Position numbers and translations under genes: made by a program. Positions 8,941 through 18,372 of a stretch of DNA of 42,836 bases are shown here, in pieces; within the stretch, counting starts at the first letter, position 1; the number at the start of each line of letters is the position of its first letter. The notes under the pieces were generated by a model that was given only the letters and a program-made list of their open reading frames with translations, did no database searches and was not told where the DNA came from. The stretch lies in IMG/VR virus record IMGVR_UViG_3300032116_000436, positions 1 through 42,836 of that record, one strand, 5' to 3'. Origin of the DNA: a virus.

Positions 8941-10175
8941 ACAACATGATCAACCCGATGCAGGGTTTCATTCAGGGCAACCAGCTTGCGTCTCAGCAGG
9001 CTAATGATGGTCTTGGACAGCAGCGCCAGCGCGATGAACAGGCGATGCGGGCCATTCAGATGATCGGCTCGATTTCGCTTGGCGCGAAGGGCGGTTCTCT
9101 AGATGGTCAGGTTGATCCTGCGAAGTTCGAGCAGGGGCTGGACTTCCTTCAGCAGAACGGCGTCAACGTCTCGTCCTATCGTGGTCGCCCGGAAGTCGCG
9201 GATGTAGCGGCGCGGGCGTCCATGTCTGCCCTTCAGCAAATCCAGGGTGGCATGGCGGCAACGCAGGCGGCCCTTCAGCTCCAGGCGACGCTTGTGGGCA
9301 TCCAGCAGCGCCAGCAGGCCATTGAGTTGCAGGGCCGGCGCGACACCCGAGACGAGGCACGCGCGCAGCGTCAGGAGACGATGCAGCAGCAGCAGATCGC
9401 ACAGCAGGGCATTCCTGCCGGGTTCCGTCGCAGCGCCAATGGCGGCGTTGAGCCGATCCCCGGTGGACCGCAGGACCCCGCTGTCATCAAGCAGCAGGCA
9501 GAGGCACGTGGACGTGGCGAGGCTCCGCGCCTTGATAGCGGCACGATTGGCAAGCTGTCTGATGCAGGATCAAGCGTCTCGGATGCTGACCGCTTCATCG
9601 CAGGCTTTCAGGACAACTATGCAGGCTGGCGCGTCCCCGCCATCGGTGATGCGGCGAACCAGCTTGCGCGCAATACCGGCATCGGGAACCAGGAAGCGGC
9701 GACGTGGTGGCAGTCCTACGATAGGTTTAAGAACAAGGTCCGGAACGAACTGTTCGGCTCTGCCCTGACTGCGACGGAAAAGGCCGCGTTCGAGAAGGCT
9801 GACATCAACCCCGGCATGACGCCTGCTGCCATTCGAGCCAATCTTGAAGTCCAGCGGCAGGTTGCCGAAGCCGGCGCGAAAAGGCTGGCAGGAACCTACG
9901 TCCAGCAAGGCCGGTCTACGGCTGAGATTGAAGCGGCGCTTGGCATCCCGCTATCCCGTCTCGGATTGGCTCCCAAGGAAGCCGGTTCTGCGTCGGCAGC
10001 CACTCCTGCGCAAGGCCAGCCAGCGACCCGCGCAGCGGCTCCCGCTGCCGCTCCTGCGGCTAGTCCCCGCGTCATCGGCCCGGCTCCCGCTGGTGCGACC
10101 GAAGGAAGGACCGGACGCCTTCCCGATGGAACCCGCGTTATCGTCCGCAACGGACAGTTGGTGGTAGCTGAATGA
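8937..10175 (+). CDS. Predicted internal virion / ejection protein
   Basis: 412 aa, strongly Gln/Ala-rich with long predicted helices (QLQATLVGIQQRQQAIELQG) and a Pro/Ala-rich C-terminus. The middle (NYAGWRVPAIGDAANQLARN, WWQSYDRFKNKVRNELFGSALTATEKAAFEK) resembles a domain seen in large internal virion proteins of other phages. It overlaps the preceding gene (ATGA) and the next (ATGA), placing it as the second of three ejection proteins. Confidence 0.72.
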   Translation: MNNMINPMQGFIQGNQLASQQANDGLGQQRQRDEQAMRAIQMIGSISLGAKGGSLDGQVDPAKFEQGLDFLQQNGVNVSSYRGRPEVADVAARASMSALQQIQGGMAATQAALQLQATLVGIQQRQQAIELQGRRDTRDEARAQRQETMQQQQIAQQGIPAGFRRSANGGVEPIPGGPQDPAVIKQQAEARGRGEAPRLDSGTIGKLSDAGSSVSDADRFIAGFQDNYAGWRVPAIGDAANQLARNTGIGNQEAATWWQSYDRFKNKVRNELFGSALTATEKAAFEKADINPGMTPAAIRANLEVQRQVAEAGAKRLAGTYVQQGRSTAEIEAALGIPLSRLGLAPKEAGSASAATPAQGQPATRAAAPAAAPAASPRVIGPAPAGATEGRTGRLPDGTRVIVRNGQLVVAE

Positions 10176-13075
10176 TCACTGATCCGACCGAACGCGATCT
10201 CATCATCCGCACCGTTATTGGTGAGGCTGCATCCGAGGGTCCTGTCGGTCAGCTAGCCGTTGCCCACGTCATCGCCAACCGTATGCGCTCGGCTGGTCGT
10301 GGCGCTCGGGACATCGTGTTCGCCCGCAATCAGTTCGAGCCGTGGAATAACCCAACCACAGCCGCCCGTCTTCAGTCTATCCAGCCGACAGACCCGTCTT
10401 ATCAGCGGGTGGCACAGGCGCTAGAGCCGTTCTTTTCCGGTCAGTCTCAGGACCCGACCGGGGGCGCGACGCATTTCTATTCACCGACCGCACAGGCTGG
10501 CCTTGGCCGTCAGGCTCCCTCATGGGATAACGGTTCCGGTCATGATATCGGGCGGCATCGGTTCTTCACGCTCGGCTATGCTCCGTCTGCGTCCAGCAAC
10601 CCGCACGGCATCCCGTTTCCCGGTCAGCAAACCGCCACACCGGCATCCCCTTCCATGCCCGGCCAGACTGGTGGCTTGTGGGATCAGGCAGGTGCTCTGA
10701 CTGCCGGCATCCAGTGGGATGATACCCCGGACCCGGAAGCACCAGCCGCAGCAACGCCCGCCCCGACAGCATCCCCCGCTGCCCCAGCCGCCCCCGGTGC
10801 CCAGCCGACCCGCGAGCAGGTCGTTGACCAGATGTGGCAGAACAGGCCGCAGTTCGACTATTCGCAGAACCCGCCCCGCAGGATCGACGCCGCACAGCCC
10901 TCCGCAGCCCCCGCACAGCCCGCTTTGGCAATCCAGTGGGACGATGCGCCCCCGGAAGGCGCAACGGCTCCTGTGCCTTCCCCACGCCCGGCAAGCGCAC
11001 CTCTCGGAACGCCCGATGTCGGCGCGACCTTCGCAGCCACGGCACCCGCGTCTCCTGGTGCGCTTTCCGCTCCGAACCTTGATCAGACGTTCGCGCAGTT
11101 CCAGGGGGGTCTCCCCGCACAGGGCGAGGCGGTTGCCCAGCAGCGATCCATTCCCGAGATCACCATTCGCCCGCGTGACAGCCAGACGCGCCGGCAGCAA
11201 GCGCAGGCGGAGGCAGAGCGCAGCCTTGCCGAGCAGAACCCCGTTATGCGGACGGCAAACACGATTGTTCAGGGCGTGGCGCGCGGCGTCAACCCGTTCA
11301 TGGACGATACAGTGGCGTTCCTCGACACGATTGTCGGGCGTGGCGACGGGGCGACCTTCTCGCAGCGTTACGGGGCCAACCTCGACCGTCAGCGCGGCGT
11401 GAATGCGGCCTATGATGCACAGTCCCCGATTTTGTCGATTGGCTCCCAGCTTGGCGGCGGCCTTGCCCTCCCGGTGGGTCAGCTTTCCGCGCCAGCGAAT
11501 GCCATGACGCGGCTTGGCCGGGGTGCCATGGTCGGCGCTGGTTATGGCGCGGCCTTCGGTGCCGGTCAGGGTGACGGTCTGGCTGATAGGGCGCAAAGGG
11601 CGGCAACGGGCGCTGTCGTCGGCGGTGTGACAGGAGGCGCTCTTAACGCTCTTGTCGGGCCGCGACTTCCGCAGAACGCCATCACGACCCGCCCGTCTGG
11701 TCAGGCTGTCATAGATGCGGCTGACAGGCAGGGCGTGCAGGTGCCTCGCCTCATCGCCACGGATTCTACCGCGATGCAGCGGGTTGGGCAGGGCGTTCGC
11801 AACGTTCCCTTGGCTGGGGACCCGATTGTTCGGAACACGGATCGCATGGTTCAGCAGATGGGCGCGCGGATGGATGACACCGCCGCTGCCCTTGGTGGTG
11901 GTGCCGTCCCGACCGCAGACGCAGCCGGCGCTGCCGCTCGCTCCGGTATCGAGCAGACAGTTAGGGTCGCGATGCCGGCTCGCGCTGATCAGCTTTATGG
12001 GCGCGTTGAGCAGTTGGTGCCGCCCGGTCAGGTTTACCCTATTGGGCAGACCTCGCAGATCGCGCAACAGATCGTCTCCCGCAATCAGGCGGCTGGGCTT
12101 GGGCAGGGGCAGGCCGTCTCTGTCATTGATGAAGCCCTACAAAGGGGGGGCTTGACATACCAGGGAATGCGCGATCTCCGCACCCGCCTGAATGAAATGA
12201 CCAGTTTTGGGAACACGCCGCAGGGCATGTCCAATGCTGAACTCAAGCAGATTGGCGCGGCCCTGACCGCTGATATTGACGCTGCCGCTCGTGCTGCCGG
12301 CCCCGCTGCCTATCAGGCGCATAAAAGGGCGGATCAGTGGTATTCGGCTTGGACGCAGCGCCGCGAGACGCTTGGTCGGATCATGAACGCCAATTCGGAC
12401 GAGGGTATCATTACCCAAATCCAGAACGCCGCGTCGTCTCGCGCCTCGGCTGACATCTGGAAGCTCTCGACCGCCCGGAAGGCCATGCAGCCGGACGAGT
12501 GGAATGAAGTAGCTTCCGTCATCGTCTCCCGCCTTGGAAGGGATGGTGATGGGAATTTCTCCCCGGCCCGGTTTGTTACTGACTACGGGAAGCTTTCCGA
12601 GCGGGGCAAGGACATCCTCTTTCGGGCAACCGGAAACCGTACCCACGCTCAGGCCCTTGACGACATTGCCACGATTTCCAGTCGTTCGCGTGAGGTTCAG
12701 CGGTTCGGCAACCCATCGGGAACGGCGCAGAACCTTTCTGCTGCTGGCATCGGTGCCGGTTTGCTGGCTAGCCCTATCACGACGATGGCAACCGTCCTTG
12801 GCGGCAATGTCGTGTCTCGCGTTCTTGCGTCTCCGGCTACGGCTTCCTCTGCCGCTCGCTGGTCGCGCGCCTATCAGCTTGCCATCCAAACTCCTACCGC
12901 CGCCACCGTCTCAGGGCTTCAGATTGCGTCTCGTAACTTCGCTTCGACCTTGGGCGACAAACTTGGCGTAACGGTAGACCCAAACAGCCTCTTCCGCGCC
13001 CTTCCGTATCAGCGGTTCGGACAGAGCGAAGAGGACCGGAACAACGTTCCAGCCGGGGGGGCAGCAGCCCCCTAA
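10172..13075 (+). CDS. Large ejection protein with N-terminal SleB-like cell-wall hydrolase domain
   Basis: 967 aa. Residues 1-140 match the SleB/CwlJ hydrolase pattern (RTVIGEAASEGPVGQLAVAH, VIANRM, then DPTGGATHFYSP and PSWDNG); the Glu of GEA is the expected catalytic residue. Residues 150-340 form a Pro/Ala-rich linker containing two IQWDD repeats (about residues 179 and 252). The rest is Gly/Ala-rich helical sequence with hydrophobic stretches (about 420-500 and 860-900) of the kind found in gp16-like ejection proteins. The protein probably opens peptidoglycan during DNA entry. A terminator follows. Confidence 0.85.
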   Translation: MITDPTERDLIIRTVIGEAASEGPVGQLAVAHVIANRMRSAGRGARDIVFARNQFEPWNNPTTAARLQSIQPTDPSYQRVAQALEPFFSGQSQDPTGGATHFYSPTAQAGLGRQAPSWDNGSGHDIGRHRFFTLGYAPSASSNPHGIPFPGQQTATPASPSMPGQTGGLWDQAGALTAGIQWDDTPDPEAPAAATPAPTASPAAPAAPGAQPTREQVVDQMWQNRPQFDYSQNPPRRIDAAQPSAAPAQPALAIQWDDAPPEGATAPVPSPRPASAPLGTPDVGATFAATAPASPGALSAPNLDQTFAQFQGGLPAQGEAVAQQRSIPEITIRPRDSQTRRQQAQAEAERSLAEQNPVMRTANTIVQGVARGVNPFMDDTVAFLDTIVGRGDGATFSQRYGANLDRQRGVNAAYDAQSPILSIGSQLGGGLALPVGQLSAPANAMTRLGRGAMVGAGYGAAFGAGQGDGLADRAQRAATGAVVGGVTGGALNALVGPRLPQNAITTRPSGQAVIDAADRQGVQVPRLIATDSTAMQRVGQGVRNVPLAGDPIVRNTDRMVQQMGARMDDTAAALGGGAVPTADAAGAAARSGIEQTVRVAMPARADQLYGRVEQLVPPGQVYPIGQTSQIAQQIVSRNQAAGLGQGQAVSVIDEALQRGGLTYQGMRDLRTRLNEMTSFGNTPQGMSNAELKQIGAALTADIDAAARAAGPAAYQAHKRADQWYSAWTQRRETLGRIMNANSDEGIITQIQNAASSRASADIWKLSTARKAMQPDEWNEVASVIVSRLGRDGDGNFSPARFVTDYGKLSERGKDILFRATGNRTHAQALDDIATISSRSREVQRFGNPSGTAQNLSAAGIGAGLLASPITTMATVLGGNVVSRVLASPATASSAARWSRAYQLAIQTPTAATVSGLQIASRNFASTLGDKLGVTVDPNSLFRALPYQRFGQSEEDRNNVPAGGAAAP

Positions 13076-13100
13076 CGTCCACACACACGTCCACCACACG

Positions 13101-13124
13101 AGCCCCCTTTGCGGGGGCTTTTTT
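13101..13124 (+). terminator. Rho-independent terminator between ejection and fibre genes
   Basis: A 7-bp stem AGCCCCC/GGGGGCT (13101-13107 with 13113-13119), 5-base loop, and a run of six T. It separates the head/ejection block from the tail fibre block, so fibre genes need read-through or their own promoter. Confidence 0.85.
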
Positions 13125-13139
13125 CGTTCGGGGTGCTGA

Positions 13140-13982
13140 ATGTCCGTCACTCTCTTTTCACCGCCTTGGTCTCAGTTCGAGGCGGCTTCCGGCGCGCCGC
13201 TTGCTGGTGCCTTGCTCTACTTCTACGAGACCGGCACGACCACGCCTGTCACGGTCTATCAGGACAAGGACAGGACCACGGCTCACGCTAATCCTGTCGT
13301 GGCGGATTCCACCGGCACCTTCTCGGCAATCTACCTGCCAGACGGGATGTGCAAGGCGGTTCTGAAGACCTCCGCAGGCACGACGGTCCGCACCGCCGAT
13401 CCTGTCGGTGAGCTTGTTTCCGCTCCATCCGTCACTGCGGTTCCGACTGGTGGATACATCCCCTATGGCGGGACTTCCGCCCCCACGGGGTTCCTGCTTT
13501 GCGACGGCACGGCCTATTCCCGCTCCACCTATTCGGCGCTGTTTGCGGTCATCGGGACGGCATTCGGAACGGGTGACGGTGCGACCACATTCAACGTCCC
13601 CGACATGCGGGGCAGGGCTCCCTATGGCCGCGACAACATGGGCGGCAGCGATGCGGCCCGCATCCCCTCTGCCATCACCGGGCGAACGAGCGTCGGTGGA
13701 ACGGGCGGCGCTGCACAGACGACCCTGGTTGAAGCGAATATCCCCGCTCATACCCACACCGGCACGACATCCTCGGACGGCGCTCATACGCACACCGTTG
13801 CGATTGAGAGCGACGGCGCGGGCGGTTCTGGCGGCGCTGGTCGCATGAAGTCGGGCGGCACGACCACGACATCTTCCAATGGTGCCCACACCCACACCTT
13901 CACGACCTCTTCGGTTGGCTCCGGCACTGCCGCGACCACGCTTTCACCCGCCCTGTTCTCCAACTGGATCATTAAGACCTGA
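13140..13982 (+). CDS. Tail fibre protein with tail-collar domain
   Basis: 280 aa. The first 90 residues (SPPWSQFEAASGAPLAGALL, YFYETGTTTPVTVYQDKDRT) form a short domain common at the base of podovirus tail fibres. Residues 105-185 are a phage collar domain (YIPYGGTSAPTGFLLCDGTA, then NVPDMRGRAPYGRDNM). The C-terminus holds three HTHT motifs (AHTHT, AHTHTV, AHTHTF), like the metal-binding His-X-His of T4 gp12-type fibres. It likely takes part in receptor binding. Confidence 0.88.
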   Translation: MSVTLFSPPWSQFEAASGAPLAGALLYFYETGTTTPVTVYQDKDRTTAHANPVVADSTGTFSAIYLPDGMCKAVLKTSAGTTVRTADPVGELVSAPSVTAVPTGGYIPYGGTSAPTGFLLCDGTAYSRSTYSALFAVIGTAFGTGDGATTFNVPDMRGRAPYGRDNMGGSDAARIPSAITGRTSVGGTGGAAQTTLVEANIPAHTHTGTTSSDGAHTHTVAIESDGAGGSGGAGRMKSGGTTTTSSNGAHTHTFTTSSVGSGTAATTLSPALFSNWIIKT

Positions 13983-14344
13983 TGGGCACCACGGCACGCA
14001 AGGACATCAAGATCAAGAAGGGTGACGACTTCACCCTACAGCTTCGCCTCAAATACTATGAGGCGGACGGGGCACTAACCGCCCTTGATCTTACAGGGTC
14101 CACACTCACAATCCAATTCGATTTCGCGGATGGGACCACGTTGTCCTATCCATCAACAGGATCGGCGTGGACGATTTCCAGCCCCACGACGGGAGAGGCG
14201 ACGTTCACCCTCTCCGACACGGCCACCGATGCGCTTCCGAATGCGAAGTTCCGAGGCCGCTGGACGCTCAAGCGCACGATTGACGGCACCACGACCACCC
14301 ACATTGGCGGGTCCGTCTATCTTATCGAATGGACGGTGACATGA
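13982..14344 (+). CDS. Small beta-rich tail protein, BppU_N-like
   Basis: 120 aa, sharing one base with the preceding stop (TGATG). The sequence (KGDDFTLQLRLKYYEADG, LDLTGSTLTIQF, TGEATFTLSDTATDAL, GRWTLKRTIDG, IGGSVYLIEWTVT) follows the pattern of the small N-terminal domain of baseplate upper proteins, here as a separate gene. It is probably an adaptor or chaperone-like piece for the fibres. Resemblance is by eye only. Confidence 0.75.
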   Translation: MGTTARKDIKIKKGDDFTLQLRLKYYEADGALTALDLTGSTLTIQFDFADGTTLSYPSTGSAWTISSPTTGEATFTLSDTATDALPNAKFRGRWTLKRTIDGTTTTHIGGSVYLIEWTVT

Positions 14345-15195
14345 CGACGCTAGTTGTTGAAGTCATCGAGGATGGTCCGCAGGGGCCGCAGGGCGACCGT
14401 GGACCGGCCTTTACCCAGTATCAGGGCACATGGTCCGGCGCGACGGCTTACGTCGTCAATGACGCGGTATCCTATAACGGCTCCTCCTATATCTGCATCA
14501 TGGCTCACACCAATCAGGCACCGCCGAACGCGACCTATTGGGGCGTCATTGCTTCCAAGGGAGACACGGGCGCGACGGGCGCGACGGGACCGCAGGGGCC
14601 AACCGGCTCCGTATCCAGCATTGTCGCAACCGACATCACCGACAGCACCGCAACGGGGCGCTCTGTCCTTACCGGGAACGCTGCGACGGGGCGGACTGCC
14701 CTTGGCCTCGGGACGGCTGCTGTTGAGCCCACAAGCACCTTTGCGGCGGCTTCCCACAATCACGCTGCGGCTGACGTTACATCTGGCACGTTTGACATTG
14801 CGCGGATTCCCGAAGCCACCACAGCGCAGTTTCTCGGGAACACCGCAGACAAGGTTCTGTCTACGGACCAGGTATGGGCAGGAGCCGCCCCAGCCACATT
14901 GACGGACGCGGCGACGATTGCCGTTGATATGGCGACCGGCATCAACTTCACGGTAACGCTGACGGCATCCCGAACGCTCGGCGCTCCGTCCAATGCAAAG
15001 GCGGGTCAGTCGGGCGTCATTATTGTGAAGCAGAACGGCACGGGCGGTTGGACGCTTTCCTATAACGCTGTTTACAAGTTCCAGGGTGGTTCTGCTGTCG
15101 CCATCGACACGACCGCATCCCGAACGTCGCTTCTAAGCTACTTCGTCGAGGATAGTTCAAACATTCACATCTCAGTGGTTCCGGGCTCGCGATGA
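14341..15195 (+). CDS. Tail fibre with collagen-like repeats and a carbohydrate-binding-like module
   Basis: 284 aa from the ATG at 14341, which overlaps the preceding stop (ATGA). It opens with VVEVIEDGPQGPQGDRGPA, has a chitin-binding-like segment (WSGATAYVVNDAVSYNGSSY, then YWGVIA), then a second Gly-X-Y run (GDTGATGATGPQGPTG) and a beta-rich C-terminus. The N-terminal peptide VVEVIExGPQGPQ recurs in the tailspike at 16073, suggesting a shared attachment peptide. Confidence 0.85.
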   Translation: MTTLVVEVIEDGPQGPQGDRGPAFTQYQGTWSGATAYVVNDAVSYNGSSYICIMAHTNQAPPNATYWGVIASKGDTGATGATGPQGPTGSVSSIVATDITDSTATGRSVLTGNAATGRTALGLGTAAVEPTSTFAAASHNHAAADVTSGTFDIARIPEATTAQFLGNTADKVLSTDQVWAGAAPATLTDAATIAVDMATGINFTVTLTASRTLGAPSNAKAGQSGVIIVKQNGTGGWTLSYNAVYKFQGGSAVAIDTTASRTSLLSYFVEDSSNIHISVVPGSR

Positions 15196-16055
15196 TTCCG
15201 GGCCTTGGTCGGTTCGTCCCCGCTGCGCGTCAGGCGGGGTTGATCGTTGCTGTCGGCAACGGCGGCAGAATTGCGACATCGGAAACAGGTTCCTCATGGA
15301 CCACAAGAACAAGCGGAACCAGCAACGACCTGTTTGACGTGTTCAATTCAGGTACAAAATATATAGCAGTCGGTGAGGGGGGAACAATCCTGTCTTCGTC
15401 GGACGCTGTAACGTGGACAACTGAAACATCAGGAACCAGCACTAACCTTGCTGGCGTCACATGGAACGGAACGAAATGGTTTGCCTCTGCCGGAACAAGC
15501 GTTCTTGAATCATCGGACGGCGTATCGTGGTCTAGCGTTGCTCTGTCTGGTGGGTATACTGGCGTAAAGTTTGCTCCAAATGGTAGCAGTGTCGTCCTTG
15601 GCACTGGCGGCGATGACGTTCAGTTTTACAACGGTTCGTCATGGTCGCGGTGGGACACGCCAGCCGGATTTGTTTCGCGCGGGGCAGCTTACGGCGGCGG
15701 ATATTACGTTCTAGTCGGTGGTGCGGGTAAGGTTCAGCGGTCGTCTAACGGAACATCTTGGGCCTTTGAAACATTCGGGTCAACAAGCGGCGTCAATGGC
15801 GTCTGCTGGTCTGGCACTCAATTTGTGGCTGTCGGAACGCTTTTAGCTAGAACATCGCCTGACGGAGCTACGTGGACCGGGCGCACCACAGCCGGCTCTG
15901 ACGACATGAAACACGTTTGCTGGACCGGAAGCCAGTTTGTCGCTGTCGGTTATCGATCAGTAAGCGCAGCGGCAATCCAGACATCGCCAGACGGAATCAC
16001 GTGGTCAAGCCAGACGGCGGGCTTTTCCGAGCAACTGAATAGCGTCTGCGTCTAA
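15192..16055 (+). CDS. Asp-box beta-propeller adhesin
   Basis: 287 aa made of about six or seven repeats, each with an Asp-box-like turn: TSETGSSW, SSSDAVTW, ESSDGVSW, RSSNGTSW, RTSPDGATW and QTSPDGITW, alternating with strands such as TKYIAVGEGGTIL and TQFVAVGT. This is the BNR/sialidase-type propeller layout, though catalytic residues of a sialidase are not evident, so glycan binding is more likely than cleavage. The gene is noticeably less G/C-rich than its neighbours, which suggests recent acquisition. It overlaps the previous gene by 4 bases. Confidence 0.82.
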   Translation: MIPGLGRFVPAARQAGLIVAVGNGGRIATSETGSSWTTRTSGTSNDLFDVFNSGTKYIAVGEGGTILSSSDAVTWTTETSGTSTNLAGVTWNGTKWFASAGTSVLESSDGVSWSSVALSGGYTGVKFAPNGSSVVLGTGGDDVQFYNGSSWSRWDTPAGFVSRGAAYGGGYYVLVGGAGKVQRSSNGTSWAFETFGSTSGVNGVCWSGTQFVAVGTLLARTSPDGATWTGRTTAGSDDMKHVCWTGSQFVAVGYRSVSAAAIQTSPDGITWSSQTAGFSEQLNSVCV

Positions 16056-16072
16056 ACCCAAGGACAAGCTGA

Positions 16073-18169
16073 ATGCCTACACTTGACACGATTGTTGTCG
16101 AGGTGATCGAGCGCGGCCCTCAGGGTCCCCAGGTCCCCGATGGCGACAAGGGCGACATCACCGTCTCGTCCAACGGCACCGTATGGAATATCGACGCGGG
16201 GGCCGTGGGCGAAACGGAGCTTGCCAACGGTATTGTTGCCACATCAGCGACAACCCGCGTGACTCTCGCATCAGTCGATGGAACGAAATTCCCCGTCTGC
16301 AATCTCGTGGAAACAGGGCGAGAGGGGCTGTTCCGCTGGTCCTCGTCCAACCTCTCTTCCGCCGTGACAGCCGACACGCAGCAGGCCATTTACGTGCCCC
16401 CGGCATCCGATACGTCTGGTGCGTCCGGCGCGTGGGTTCGTCAGTGGGATGGCGTTAACGCACAAGTGACGTGGTGGGGCGTCAAGGCTGACAACGCGAC
16501 CAATGATGCGACGTCACTCCAAGCGGCAATCAACGCCGCTGCGCCCATTATCCATTTCCCTGACGGCACAATTCTATGGGGGTCGGCTTCTCCCATCGAT
16601 GGTGTCGGCAACCAGAAATGGCTCGGCTCTGGCACAGGAAACTCCGTCCTGAAGCTCGACAACAACTCTCCCACCGACAATTTTGTTCACTTCCAGAGCC
16701 TGTCAGACGTTGAGGTTCGTGACCTCACCATTGACTGGAACAGCAAGACCCCATCGGGGACGCACGGTGCCCTCGGCCTTCAGTCGTGCGACCGCATCAA
16801 GATACTCGACTGCAATTTCCCCAATCAGGCTACAGTCAGCATTGTCGCCACTGGCCTTCGTGACAGCGTGATCAAGGGAAACAGGATCACTCGGGCCACC
16901 ACGGACGACGCGCTCAATCAGGCGATCATCATTTCCCACGACGGGCGCACGAGCTACGGGAATGCGGTCGAGGACAATCGGTGTAATGGCTCTGCCATCC
17001 TCATCGCGTCATCGAACACAATCGTCGCTGGCAACCGCGTTACCGATTTCGGCTTCGGTGCCGGCGTGACTGTGGAAGCGGATGCTGACACCTACAAAGT
17101 GACGGTTGAAGGAAACCGCATCACAGGGGGCGTCGGTACTGACGTGAATGGTTACAAGTGCGGCGGCATTGAGATTTGGGCGGCTGATAGCATCGTTCGC
17201 GACAACCTGTGCTTTGACAATTCCGGTGCCGGCATCGACTTCGGCGGCAAAAACGGCATCGTCGAGGGGAACACCTGCATTGATAACGGGCAGACCAGCG
17301 GCTCTCCTGGTATTGTCGCCCGGTATCAGGACGCGACCTACAACGCATCTGGCACGGTCTTCTCTGGCAACCGCGGTTATGACACGCTCGGGGCGGGCGG
17401 CACTCAGACCTATGGCTACGAAGAGCAGTCCGCTTCACTGACAGGCATTGTGCTTTCAGAAAGCAACAACTTCGCCGGAAACAAGACGGCTGACACGCTG
17501 ATCCTATCGGCTGTCCGTGGCCTTCGCCACACCAGCGCCACAGCCGCGATCCTTGGGCCGGGTGCGCCTAATGTCCTCGGCATCTCCCGCGTTATGTCGG
17601 TCGGGACCCCGGCGGCTGGGAATTTCGGCGGGTATGAAATTCTTTCGGCAAGCACTCTTCGCGGGCTGCTCTACGGCAACAACTCCGGCCTGTTTATTGA
17701 GGGGTTCAACGGTAACGATGTCGCACTTCGTACCGGGGGGCTAGAGGCGCTGCGGGCAAGCTCCACGGCGGTTTCATCCACTCTTCCCATCCGTGGCAAG
17801 AACATGGCGCAACTGCTCTGGTCGATCACCGGGGCGAACATGAACTCGACCGCCGACCAAGCATTTACGAAGCACGGAACCTTTACGGGCTTCACGATCC
17901 TGATTGCAAAGGCAGTCAATGCGAGCGCGGCTGCCAGTAGCGCTGTCGGCGGTGTCTACACGTCTACAGCCAAAGGCGGTGACGTGCTGATAAGTGCATC
18001 ACAAGGGTACGCCAATCTCACAGGGGATAGTCGCGTTGGTCAGACAATCGCCGCTGCCGCATACGGGCAGGGTGTTTCGACCGCCTCTGCGCTTTATCTG
18101 TCACTGACCGCGGCGCATGGATCGGCGGTCACGGCTGATTATTACATCTACGGCTTTGTCGTTTCGTGA
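16073..18169 (+). CDS. Tailspike with right-handed beta-helix
   Basis: 698 aa. Residues 8-30 repeat the VVEVIExGPQGPQ peptide of the fibre at 14341. A pectate-lyase-like start (WWGVKADNATNDATSLQAAI) follows at about residue 135, then parallel beta-helix rungs with N/G turns (VEGNRITGG, IVRDNLCFDNSGAGIDFGG, VEGNTCIDNG, FSGNRGYD). Such spikes bind and often cleave surface polysaccharide. The last 100 residues (about 590-698) form a separate Ala/Ser-rich domain, perhaps for trimerisation. No catalytic acids can be assigned from sequence alone. Confidence 0.87.
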   Translation: MPTLDTIVVEVIERGPQGPQVPDGDKGDITVSSNGTVWNIDAGAVGETELANGIVATSATTRVTLASVDGTKFPVCNLVETGREGLFRWSSSNLSSAVTADTQQAIYVPPASDTSGASGAWVRQWDGVNAQVTWWGVKADNATNDATSLQAAINAAAPIIHFPDGTILWGSASPIDGVGNQKWLGSGTGNSVLKLDNNSPTDNFVHFQSLSDVEVRDLTIDWNSKTPSGTHGALGLQSCDRIKILDCNFPNQATVSIVATGLRDSVIKGNRITRATTDDALNQAIIISHDGRTSYGNAVEDNRCNGSAILIASSNTIVAGNRVTDFGFGAGVTVEADADTYKVTVEGNRITGGVGTDVNGYKCGGIEIWAADSIVRDNLCFDNSGAGIDFGGKNGIVEGNTCIDNGQTSGSPGIVARYQDATYNASGTVFSGNRGYDTLGAGGTQTYGYEEQSASLTGIVLSESNNFAGNKTADTLILSAVRGLRHTSATAAILGPGAPNVLGISRVMSVGTPAAGNFGGYEILSASTLRGLLYGNNSGLFIEGFNGNDVALRTGGLEALRASSTAVSSTLPIRGKNMAQLLWSITGANMNSTADQAFTKHGTFTGFTILIAKAVNASAAASSAVGGVYTSTAKGGDVLISASQGYANLTGDSRVGQTIAAAAYGQGVSTASALYLSLTAAHGSAVTADYYIYGFVVS

Positions 18170-18316
18170 TCAGAACGGCCACGGCGCAATCCAGCGGGCA
18201 TAGGCCAGCAGCGACACCCATAGCGGAGTCGTCACAAGGGCGATGATCGCGAGAACAAGCAGCACACCGCCGCCAGCCGCAACCAAGAGCCGAAACTGTC
18301 TCGCGATCCTCTCCAT
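18170..18316 (-). CDS. Possible 48-aa membrane protein on the opposite strand
   Basis: A short minus-strand ORF between the tailspike and the lysis genes encodes a basic N-terminus (MERIARQFR), a long hydrophobic stretch (LLVAAGGGVLLVLAIIALV) and a short tail with Pro and Trp. No plus-strand ORF in this stretch looks coding. The ribosome site is weak and it would be transcribed against the late operon, so it is only a candidate. Confidence 0.3.
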   Translation of the reverse strand: MERIARQFRLLVAAGGGVLLVLAIIALVTTPLWVSLLAYARWIAPWPF

Positions 18317-18372
18317 CCGCGAGAGTCTGATTCATCGGATTGGGCTCGTCAACCAATAGCCGGATACCGCCA

